From NCBI RefSeq assembly GCF_020510585.1, contig NZ_CP075190.1, positions 809,001 through 873,000 of the forward strand: DNA of 64,000 nucleotides, written 5' to 3'. The position numbers were made by a program, and so were the translations under genes. Within the stretch, counting starts at the first letter, position 1. Each line of letters opens with the position of its first letter. The notes beneath the pieces were generated by a model. That model saw only the letters and a list, made by a program, of their open reading frames with translations, did not search any database and was not told the DNA's origin. Origin of the DNA: Ferribacterium limneticum. GTDB lineage: Bacteria > Pseudomonadota > Gammaproteobacteria > Burkholderiales > Rhodocyclaceae. Positions 52,649 to 59,836 of the stretch are shown here, piece by piece.

Positions 52649-53548
52649 ATGAGCGATTTTGTTAGCGATTTTTGGAACATGTACGTGATTGTGATTGTGG
52701 TGGGTAGTATTCTCGCCTGCGCAATTCTTCTCTACATGCAGGGCAAGGCGACCTTCACCCCAGGCAAGACGATGGGGCACGTTTGGGATGAAACATTGGA
52801 GGAATACAACAATCCGATGCCCAAATGGTGGAGTTGGATGTTCATCATCACCGTGGTTTTCGCCTTCGTTTATCTCGCGCTGTATCCGGGCCTGGGTAAC
52901 TACAAGGGCATGCTGGGTTGGACGTCCGGCGGTCAGCACAAGGCAGAAGTCGACAAGATGGATGCCACGGTCAAGCCTTTGTTTGACAAGTTCATGGCCA
53001 TGGATGTCAAGGCTGTGGCCGGCGACAAGCAAGCCATGGAAATGGGTAAGCGCCTGTATCTGACCTACTGTATGCAGTGTCACGGTGCTGATGCGCGTGG
53101 TGCCAAGGGCTTCCCGAATCTGACCGACGCTGACTGGCAGTATGGCGGCGAGCCGGAGCAGATCAAGGAAACCATTTCCAACGGTCGTGTGGGCGTGATG
53201 CCACCGCATGAGCAGTTGGGTGCAGATAGCATCAAGGATCTGGCCAACTACGTCCGTTCGCTGTCTGGTCTGCCGAATGACTCCGTCCGCGCTGCCAAGG
53301 GTAAGGAAACCTTTGAATCTGCTGGTTGCGTTGGTTGTCACGGAATGGACGCCCATGGCATGCATGCTGTTGGTGCTCCTAACCTGACTGACAAGATTTG
53401 GTTGTATGGTTCTTCAGAAGCGACCATCACTGAAACGATTACCAAGGGTCGTCAGAACCAGATGCCTGCCTGGAAGGAATTCCTGGGCGACGCCAAGGTG
53501 CATCTGCTGTCAGCTTACGTGATTAGCCTGAGTCAAGGCGCCAAGTAA
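52649..53548 (+). CDS. ccoP: cbb3-type oxidase dihaem subunit III
   Basis: A 299-aa membrane-anchored dihaem cytochrome c. Two N-terminal hydrophobic segments are followed by haem sites CMQCHGADARG and CVGCHGMDAHG with axial Met in GVMPPHE and QMPAWKEF. It brings electrons from soluble cytochrome c to CcoO. AAAGGAAAG precedes ATG 52649. The operon ends at the terminator 53558-53590. Confidence 0.95.
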   Translation: MSDFVSDFWNMYVIVIVVGSILACAILLYMQGKATFTPGKTMGHVWDETLEEYNNPMPKWWSWMFIITVVFAFVYLALYPGLGNYKGMLGWTSGGQHKAEVDKMDATVKPLFDKFMAMDVKAVAGDKQAMEMGKRLYLTYCMQCHGADARGAKGFPNLTDADWQYGGEPEQIKETISNGRVGVMPPHEQLGADSIKDLANYVRSLSGLPNDSVRAAKGKETFESAGCVGCHGMDAHGMHAVGAPNLTDKIWLYGSSEATITETITKGRQNQMPAWKEFLGDAKVHLLSAYVISLSQGAK

Positions 53549-53557
53549 TTGGCCGAA

Positions 53558-53590
53558 ACGGGGCGGCCTAGCCGCCCCGTTTTTCTTTTG
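53558..53590 (+). terminator. Terminator of ccoNOQP
   Basis: ACGGGGCGGC / GCCGCCCCGT (10-bp stem, 3-base loop) then TTTTCTTTT. Confidence 0.9.
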
Positions 53591-53609
53591 TATTTGAAAA
53601 TACTGATTT

Positions 53610-53665
53610 GTATCTAAATTGCGTTGAAAAACGCCCGCATTGCAAGTTCAGCGCAATTTAGATAC
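53610..53665. repeat. 14-bp perfect inverted repeat just before the second ccoG
   Basis: GTATCTAAATTGCG (53610-53623) and CGCAATTTAGATAC (53652-53665) are exact inverse complements separated by 28 bases. In RNA they would form a long hairpin ending 11 bases before ATG 53676, with the weak ribosome site in the gap. Confidence 0.75.
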
Positions 53666-53675
53666 GGATAAGACC

Positions 53676-55097
53676 ATGACGGAACCCTCTAGTAACAGCT
53701 CTCACGCCAAATCTGCCGATACCCTGGCAGAAGTTTCTTTTTACGAGAAACACAAAAAGGTCTATATCCGTGACGTCAAGGGATGGTGGAATAACTGGCG
53801 ATGGGTTCTGGTCTGGGTTACGCAAATTCTTTTTTACTGCGTACCGTGGCTGGAGTGGAATGGTCGTCAGGCCGTTTTGCTGCATCTGGTTGAACGAAAA
53901 TTCTATTTGTTTGGCCTTGTCTTGTGGCCCCAGGATGTGTTCTACCTGGCCTTGCTGCTTATCGTTTCTGCTTATGCGCTGTTCTTGTTTACTGCGATAG
54001 CCGGGCGCTTGTTCTGCGGGTATGCATGTCCGCAGACCGTATATACCGAAATATTCATGTGGGTCGAAAACAAGGTCGAAGGAGATCGTTCGGCGCGCAT
54101 GAAGTTGGACAAGGCGCCGATGACGGCTAGAAAGTTTCGTCTGAAGGCCGTGAAGCACGCCATATGGTTGCTGATCTCGCTATGGACTGGGTTTACGCTG
54201 GTCGCCTATTTCACGCCAGTAAGCGAGTTGCTTGCAGCGCTGCCTTTTGGGTTTTCCGGGTGGGAGCTGTTCTGGACCTTATTTTATGGTGGTTTTTGTT
54301 ATATGCAGGCCGGTTTTCTTCGGGAACAGGTTTGCAAGTATATGTGCCCGTATGCACGTTTTCAGGGGGTTATGTTCGATCCCGATACGCTGATCATCAC
54401 TTACGACCCGGAACGTGGGGAGCCGCGCGGCGCCCGCAAAAAAGCCGTGGATGCAAAGGCGTCCGGCCAAGGAGATTGTGTGGACTGCGGGTTGTGCGTG
54501 GTGGTTTGCCCGACCGGCATCGATATTCGCAAGGGGCAGCAATATGAATGTATTGGTTGCGGGGCCTGTATTGATGCTTGTGACCCGGTAATGGACAAGC
54601 TGGGATTGCCCCGGGGATTGATCCGCTATACTACTGAGAATGCGCTGGCGAAGCATTTCACCTCGAAGGAGGTGATTGCGCATCTTGTTCGGCCACGGAT
54701 CATCCTTTACACAACGATTCTGACGGCTATCACGATTGCAGCAATCTGGTCCCTGGCGGTGCGTGTGCCCTTGAAGGTGGATGTGATTCGCGACCGTTCT
54801 CTTCTGGCGCGAGAGGCTGATGATGGGCGTATTGAAAACGTCTATAACTTGAAAGTCATGAATACCACGGAAGAGCCCAAGCGTTATGCCTTGTCGGTCG
54901 AAGGCATGGAGGGGGTGGAGATTGTTGGTGACCGTATCGTCGAGGTTGCCAGTGCCGAGAACCATGAAGTAACCATCGTCGTTCGTGTGCCGCCGGAGTC
55001 CGGGAAAAAAGGCGCGAACACCATTTATTTTGATATCAAGGCCCTGAACCACGAGAAAATCGCGGTTCACGAAAAGGCCTCATTCCTGATGCCCTGA
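53676..55097 (+). CDS. ccoG: Cytochrome c oxidase accessory protein CcoG, copy 2
   Basis: A 473-aa paralogue of the gene at 37690-39105. It has LFCGYACPQTVYTEIFMW, VCKYMCPYARFQGVMF and the two cluster motifs CVDCGLCVVVCPTGID and CIGCGACIDACDP, then a C-terminal Ig-like domain. It sits in the normal ccoNOQP-ccoG-ccoH order, so this is the expected cbb3 assembly copy. ATG 53676 is used since longer readings run through the inverted repeat. The stop is two bases from the ccoH start. Confidence 0.93.
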   Translation: MTEPSSNSSHAKSADTLAEVSFYEKHKKVYIRDVKGWWNNWRWVLVWVTQILFYCVPWLEWNGRQAVLLHLVERKFYLFGLVLWPQDVFYLALLLIVSAYALFLFTAIAGRLFCGYACPQTVYTEIFMWVENKVEGDRSARMKLDKAPMTARKFRLKAVKHAIWLLISLWTGFTLVAYFTPVSELLAALPFGFSGWELFWTLFYGGFCYMQAGFLREQVCKYMCPYARFQGVMFDPDTLIITYDPERGEPRGARKKAVDAKASGQGDCVDCGLCVVVCPTGIDIRKGQQYECIGCGACIDACDPVMDKLGLPRGLIRYTTENALAKHFTSKEVIAHLVRPRIILYTTILTAITIAAIWSLAVRVPLKVDVIRDRSLLAREADDGRIENVYNLKVMNTTEEPKRYALSVEGMEGVEIVGDRIVEVASAENHEVTIVVRVPPESGKKGANTIYFDIKALNHEKIAVHEKASFLMP

Positions 55098-55098
55098 C

Positions 55099-55620
55099 AT
55101 GAGTAACGCAATGACATTGAAGAACGACAATCAACCTTGGTACAAGGAGCGCTGGCCGTGGTTTCTGATGGCCGGGCCGGGTATTGTTATCGTCGCAGGA
55201 TTTATTACGCTATGGCTGGCTGTCGTCAGTAACGATGGTTTGGTGACTGATGATTATTACAAGCAGGGATTGTCTGTAAACCAGAGCTTGCAGCGCGACC
55301 AAAAGGCGGGCAGCCTTGGCTTGCATGGTGATGTAATGCGTTCAGGCCTGAATTTGCGACTGTTGTTGAATGCGGAAAGCGACGCTGCGTTCCCGTCGGA
55401 GATTACGTTGAAGCTGGCGCATCCAACGCGGGCCGGGCAGGACCAGTTGGTCAGGATGACTTTGGAAGGACAGGGCTTCTATAGTGGCAAGCTGGCTACG
55501 GAAGTCTCTGGGCGTTGGCTTGTTTCGATTGAGGATCCTGCTGCTCAATGGCGGCTTCAAGGCGAATGGCAGGCTGATTCGGTGGAACCGTTGCGCCTGA
55601 CGGCGCGCTCGGGGAAGTAG
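55099..55620 (+). CDS. ccoH: CcoH/FixH-family assembly protein
   Basis: A 173-aa protein. One N-terminal membrane helix (AGPGIVIVAGFITLWLAVVS), the conserved DDYYKQGLSVNQSLQRDQKA after it, and a periplasmic beta domain. FixH/CcoH proteins are required for cbb3 assembly. Directly behind ccoG. Confidence 0.88.
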   Translation: MSNAMTLKNDNQPWYKERWPWFLMAGPGIVIVAGFITLWLAVVSNDGLVTDDYYKQGLSVNQSLQRDQKAGSLGLHGDVMRSGLNLRLLLNAESDAAFPSEITLKLAHPTRAGQDQLVRMTLEGQGFYSGKLATEVSGRWLVSIEDPAAQWRLQGEWQADSVEPLRLTARSGK

Positions 55621-55655
55621 TTTTTGGTTTTTTATTTGTTACTGGGAGGTGACAT

Positions 55656-55796
55656 ATGGCGTGGGAACTTTTGTTTAGCAGCGATTTTGGACTGATGAGC
55701 TTTGCCGTGATCGTCGGCGTTCTGATCATCGGTGCGGTCATGGGCAAGATGTACTCCAACAAGATCGATGAAGATTCACGCAAGGCCGGCAAGTAA
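55656..55796 (+). CDS. DUF3149-type small membrane protein
   Basis: A 46-aa protein, MAWELLFSSDFGLMSFAVIV, then a membrane helix GVLIIGAVMGKMYSNKI and a charged tail DEDSRKAGK. This matches the short DUF3149 pattern (start WELLF.SD.GL). Function unknown; the position after ccoH suggests a link to respiration. GGGAGGTGACAT precedes ATG 55656. Confidence 0.8.
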   Translation: MAWELLFSSDFGLMSFAVIVGVLIIGAVMGKMYSNKIDEDSRKAGK

Positions 55797-55837
55797 AGCG
55801 CTGTCGACCGCATCGCTCTTTGAGTGATGGCAGCTAT

Positions 55838-55876
55838 AAACCCCCGATCTGCTTAGCAGATCGGGGGTTTGTTTTT
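55838..55876 (+). terminator. Strong terminator after the DUF3149 gene
   Basis: AAACCCCCGATCTGC / GCAGATCGGGGGTTT, 15-bp perfect stem with loop TTA, then GTTTTTT. Confidence 0.93.
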
Positions 55877-55902
55877 TGTGCCGAGAACGGTAAAACTGGT
55901 AC

Positions 55903-56553
55903 ATGCTGATTCGTGCCATGCTCATTTCCGTTTTTTTGCATCTGGTGATGTTGATATCTCCGAGCCGTCTTGACGGGCTGCCACGGACAACGATGACCGG
56001 AGTTGGACCGAATGCCTTGAATGCGGTGATTGCCCGGCGCGATGGGAATGACTCGCTTGAGCCCGGAATTCGCCAGACTGTAATGGTCAAAGCTCAGGCT
56101 GCCGTTCGGCGCCCCGGCGCGCTACCTGAATCGAAGACAGAGCATTTCAAATTTGGCCCTTTTTTCCGGTCGACCGTAGAGCCTGCCATTACAGAAAAGG
56201 CGATGCCAGACCGTTCGCTTGAGGTGACGCCGACTGATACGCAAGGAGCTTCAGTCGAGGAGATTGGGCAATATCGATTGAATGTGGCGCGAAGTGCCCG
56301 CCAGTTCAAAGCCTATCCACCTCTGGCGCGGGAGAAGGGCTGGGAGGGGGTGGTCCAGGTCGCGGTTGTCACGCCGATTGGCCAGGGTGCTCCAATAGTT
56401 TCGCTGGCTATCTCGTCCGGTTACGAGGTGCTTGATCGTCAGGCACTTGAAATGGTTACGCAGGCGGTCAATTTGACAATTTTGCCGGATGGTATGCGTG
56501 GCCGGCGTTTGGCAATTTCCTTCCCGATCGAGTACCGGATGGCAAAGCAATGA
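55903..56553 (+). CDS. TonB-family energy transducer-like protein
   Basis: A 216-aa protein. An N-terminal hydrophobic anchor (MLISVFLHLVMLIS), a variable linker, and a C-terminal TonB domain (YPPLAREKGWEGVVQVAVVT, SGYEVLDRQALEMV, ISFPIEYRM). TonB proteins transmit inner-membrane energy to outer-membrane receptors. No ExbB/ExbD genes are next to it. Linker residues EHFKFGPFFRSTVEP are encoded by copy F of the dispersed motif. No clear Shine-Dalgarno is seen. Confidence 0.85.
   Translation: MLIRAMLISVFLHLVMLISPSRLDGLPRTTMTGVGPNALNAVIARRDGNDSLEPGIRQTVMVKAQAAVRRPGALPESKTEHFKFGPFFRSTVEPAITEKAMPDRSLEVTPTDTQGASVEEIGQYRLNVARSARQFKAYPPLAREKGWEGVVQVAVVTPIGQGAPIVSLAISSGYEVLDRQALEMVTQAVNLTILPDGMRGRRLAISFPIEYRMAKQ
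56144..56179 (-). repeat. Dispersed 38-bp motif, copy F (inside the TonB-like gene)
   Basis: CTACGGTCGACCGG on the minus strand (56166-56179), one change from the core. AAAAAAGGGCCAAATTTGAAAT follows in two parts, an excellent second half. Opposite in direction to the gene. Confidence 0.8.
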
Positions 56554-56556
56554 AAC

Positions 56557-57093
56557 CTATGCTGCCGGAATTTCTGTTTCGTGAAAGCCGAATACACCTT
56601 TTGCTCGGTCGGCTAGATATCGTTCAAGGCACAAGCTGACGCTGCGAAATGCCAGCTCATTCCAGGGGATCTGCGCAGGATGGCACAGGCTGACTTCAAG
56701 ACTCTCCTCGCCAGGAGCAAAATGCGGGCTGCTCATGCGGCCGCGATAGAACAGATGGACCTGGTTGATATGGGCGATGCTGATCATGGCAAACGGCGCA
56801 TCAATCAGAATCCTGGCTCCCGCTTCTTCGTGTGTTTCCCGAGCCGCTGCCTGCGCGGTGGTTTCCCCGTTCTCCATAAAGCCTGCGGGAAGCGTCCAGA
56901 AACCGTGTCGTGGTTCGATGGCACGCCGGCAGAGCAGGATTCGATCCTCCCATTCAGCGACGCAACCGACTACCAGGCGGGGGTTTTCATAATGGATGTG
57001 TCCGCACGCATCACAGACGTGTCGCGGTAGCGAATCTCCCGGAGGAATGGCCAAGCTTACATGCGCGCCGCAGTGGTTGCAGTATTGGATCAT
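56557..57093 (-). CDS. Zinc-ribbon Nudix hydrolase
   Basis: A 178-aa protein. An N-terminal zinc ribbon (CNHCGAHV, CDACGHIHYENP) is followed by a Nudix domain with the box GFMENGETTAQAAARETHEE plus AG. It hydrolyses a nucleoside diphosphate derivative; the NADH-pyrophosphatase-like ribbon suggests dinucleotides, but the substrate is not defined. Convergent with the TonB-like gene, three bases apart. Confidence 0.88.
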   Translation of the reverse strand: MIQYCNHCGAHVSLAIPPGDSLPRHVCDACGHIHYENPRLVVGCVAEWEDRILLCRRAIEPRHGFWTLPAGFMENGETTAQAAARETHEEAGARILIDAPFAMISIAHINQVHLFYRGRMSSPHFAPGEESLEVSLCHPAQIPWNELAFRSVSLCLERYLADRAKGVFGFHETEIPAA

Positions 57094-57273
57094 GGGCTGT
57101 GGATCGATGTCGTAATGTGCTTCAGTCTACCACCGGGTATTCTGCCAAGCCGAAGATGCGCCAAGTCGGCTCTCTCTTTCTTTGCACTCCGGCAATTCAA
57201 GTGGCTACAATAGCGAAAACCAATTACTGGGCGGATCTGCGCTGGTTTTTGCTGGCGCGACAGGGGGCTTTGC

Positions 57274-58131
57274 ATGTTTCTGATTGTTGGTTACGTCATC
57301 ATTCTGGCCTCGGCGCTGGGAACGTATGCACTGCACGGGAGTCTCCTCGCGCTCTGGGTACCGACCGAGTACGTCGCGATTATCGGTTTGACCATCGGTT
57401 ACTTCGTCGCGGCCAATGACATCAAGATCATCAAGGCGACGGTTGGCGCCGTTCCTGGCATTCTCAAAGGATCAAAATACAACAAGGCATTCTATGTCGA
57501 TGCCTTGGCCATGCTTTTCGAGATTCTTGGCAAAGTGCGCAAGGAAGGTTTGATGTCCATCGAAGGCGATATCGAAAATCCCGAAGCCAGCCCGATTTTC
57601 AGCAAATATCCGAACCTTGTGCATGATCATCATGTGATGGAATTTACCTGCGACTACCTTCGAATGATGGTCGGCGGGAATCTGAATACGGTTGAAATCG
57701 AAAGCTTGATGGATGTCGAGCTGGAAACCCATCACCACGAGGCGGCCGAACCAGGTCATGTCGTGTCCAGTATTGCCGGTGCAGTGCCGGCCTTCGGTAT
57801 CGTGGTGGCGGTGATGGGGGTTGTGAACGTGATGGGATCGGTGGGCAGCCCACCGGCCGTACTGGGAAAAATGATCGGTGGGGCGCTGGTCGGAACCTTT
57901 CTCGGTATTCTGATTTCCTACGGCTTCGTCGAGCCGGTTGCCAAACTGCTGGAGCAAAAGGCCGCCGAAGGGGCGACGATCTACAAGACTATCAAGATGG
58001 TTCTATTGGCCTCCATGTCCGGCTATGCGCCACAGGTGGCTATCGAGTTCGGTCGCAAGACGCTGGGTTCGCACGAACGCCCCAGCTTCATCGAACTAGA
58101 GGAAGAGCTGAAAGCTCGCAAAGGCAAATAG
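57274..58131 (+). CDS. motA: Flagellar motor stator protein MotA
   Basis: A 285-aa protein with four membrane helices (FLIVGYVIILASALGTYAL, IIGLTIGYFVAAND, and the pair IAGAVPAFGIVVAVMGVVN and IGGALVGTFLGILISYGFV). The cytoplasmic loop carries charged residues that contact FliG. With MotB it forms the proton channel of the motor. It starts 1 kb after the TonB-like gene and is 27 bases from motB. Confidence 0.95.
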   Translation: MFLIVGYVIILASALGTYALHGSLLALWVPTEYVAIIGLTIGYFVAANDIKIIKATVGAVPGILKGSKYNKAFYVDALAMLFEILGKVRKEGLMSIEGDIENPEASPIFSKYPNLVHDHHVMEFTCDYLRMMVGGNLNTVEIESLMDVELETHHHEAAEPGHVVSSIAGAVPAFGIVVAVMGVVNVMGSVGSPPAVLGKMIGGALVGTFLGILISYGFVEPVAKLLEQKAAEGATIYKTIKMVLLASMSGYAPQVAIEFGRKTLGSHERPSFIELEEELKARKGK

Positions 58132-58158
58132 CATGTCGCCAGTCATTAGATAAATACG

Positions 58159-59106
58159 ATGAGCGACGATTCGACACGCCCCATAATAATCAAGCGCAAG
58201 AAGGTTGTTGCCGGCGGAGCGCATGGTGGCGCCTGGAAGATCGCCTATGCCGACTTCGTGACGGCAATGATGGCCTTCTTCCTGTTGATGTGGCTGCTTG
58301 GCTCGACTGCCAAAGGTGACCTTCAGGGGATTGCCGATCATTTTCAGAATCCCCTGAAAGTTTCCATGCAGGGCGGTAGTGGTTCGGGCGATGCGACCAG
58401 CGTCCTTCAGGGAGGCGGGAAGGATTTGACGCGTCAGGCCGGGCAAGTCAAGCGCGGCGATGTCGAGGCCAAGAAATCGACTTCATTCTCCAAGGAGGCT
58501 CAGGCCGAGTTTCGCCGCAAGGAGCAGGAGCGCCTGGAGAGCCTGAAGGCCGATATCGAAAAAATGATCGAGCAAAGCCCGCAGTTGGCTCAGTTCAAGA
58601 AGCAGATGCTGCTTGATATAACCTCCGAGGGCCTGCGCATCCAGATCATCGACGAGCAGAACCGGCCGATGTTTGATTCCAGTAGCGCGGACCTCAAGCC
58701 TTACACGCGCGATATCCTGCGCCAGATCGGTCAGGCGCTGAACGGGGTTGCAAATAGAATCAGTCTGGCCGGACACACCGATGCATCGCAGTTTTCGGGT
58801 GGCGAAAAGGGCTTCTCAAACTGGGAGCTCTCTGCCAATCGGGCGAATGCGTCCCGGCGCGAGTTGGTCCTTGGTGGCATGGACGACAGCAAGGTCATAC
58901 GTGTTGTCGGCCTCGCTTCGACAGTTCTTTTCGACAAAAACGACCCGCTGAATTCTGTTAATCGCAGAATCAGTATCGTTGTCCTGAATCGCAAGACAGA
59001 GCTTGCCATTTTGCAGGAAGAAGGGCCCGAGTCCGAGTCCGGCGAGGAGGGGCTCCTTCCAGAGGGTTTAAAGCTGCCTGCCAGTGGAAAAGGTACCGCC
59101 GGATAG
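58159..59106 (+). CDS. motB: Flagellar motor stator protein MotB
   Basis: A 315-aa protein. One membrane helix with the proton-carrying Asp (KIAYADFVTAMMAFFLLMWL) and a C-terminal OmpA-type peptidoglycan-binding domain (ISLAGHTDASQFSG, LSANRANASRREL, NRRISIVVLNR). It anchors the stator to the cell wall. Confidence 0.95.
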   Translation: MSDDSTRPIIIKRKKVVAGGAHGGAWKIAYADFVTAMMAFFLLMWLLGSTAKGDLQGIADHFQNPLKVSMQGGSGSGDATSVLQGGGKDLTRQAGQVKRGDVEAKKSTSFSKEAQAEFRRKEQERLESLKADIEKMIEQSPQLAQFKKQMLLDITSEGLRIQIIDEQNRPMFDSSSADLKPYTRDILRQIGQALNGVANRISLAGHTDASQFSGGEKGFSNWELSANRANASRRELVLGGMDDSKVIRVVGLASTVLFDKNDPLNSVNRRISIVVLNRKTELAILQEEGPESESGEEGLLPEGLKLPASGKGTAG

Positions 59107-59384
59107 CAGGTCGGTGTCTTGCGCCAAGTGACTTGCACCATCAAGCGGCAACAGAAAGCTTCGTTTGATCGAACTGGGCCGATCCCTGCCAGCGTTGGCA
59201 AGCCATCCCGGGAAAACAAGGATCAGCCGGAAATATAGGCTCCTCTCTCGGTCATCTATTCGCACGTTGACCATATTTCGCAAAAAACCAGTGTCGCTTC
59301 GCAAAAAATGGACAATAATCCTGTTGGTCAAACCGGCTTCGCCAGCGGCGGAGTTGCGTTGTTCTGATTTTTCACGAGGAAAAA

Positions 59385-59750
59385 ATGGCAAAAACCATTC
59401 TTGCAGTTGACGACTCCGCATCCATCCGTCAGATGGTCTCCTTTACCTTGAAGAGTGCCGGTTACGACGTGGTTGAAGCCGTCGATGGGCAGGATGGCCT
59501 CGACAAAGCCAAAACCAAAAGTATCAATCTGGTTTTGACTGACCAGAACATGCCTCGGATGGATGGGCTGACCTTGATAAAAAGTCTTCGGGGACTGCCG
59601 CAGTACGCATCGACCCCCATTCTGATGCTGACTACCGAGTCTTCGGATGCGATGAAATCGCAAGGGCGTGCAGCCGGTGCCACCGGTTGGCTGGTCAAGC
59701 CCTTCGACCCCCAAAAACTGATTGAAGTCGTACGCAAGGTGATCGGCTAA
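59385..59750 (+). CDS. cheY: CheY-like chemotaxis response regulator
   Basis: A 121-aa single receiver domain: acid pase pocket in TILAVDDSASIRQMV, phospho-Asp in LVLTDQNMPRMDG, Thr in MLTTESS and Lys in WLVKPFDPQKL. It lies before cheA. ATG 59385 follows ACGAGGAAA. A terminator follows at 59763, so it may be partly uncoupled from cheA. Confidence 0.92.
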   Translation: MAKTILAVDDSASIRQMVSFTLKSAGYDVVEAVDGQDGLDKAKTKSINLVLTDQNMPRMDGLTLIKSLRGLPQYASTPILMLTTESSDAMKSQGRAAGATGWLVKPFDPQKLIEVVRKVIG

Positions 59751-59762
59751 GCGAAGCCGGCG

Positions 59763-59786
59763 GACCTGTAACAGGGCAGGTCTTTT
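59763..59786 (+). terminator. Terminator or attenuator between cheY and cheA
   Basis: GACCTG / CAGGTC (59763-59768, 59777-59782) with an 8-base loop, then TTTT. Short stem, so termination may be partial. Confidence 0.55.
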
Positions 59787-59836
59787 GCATTCAATTTTCG
59801 GTCTTCCATTTGTAGGTGCCGAGATCAGGGGGTGGC

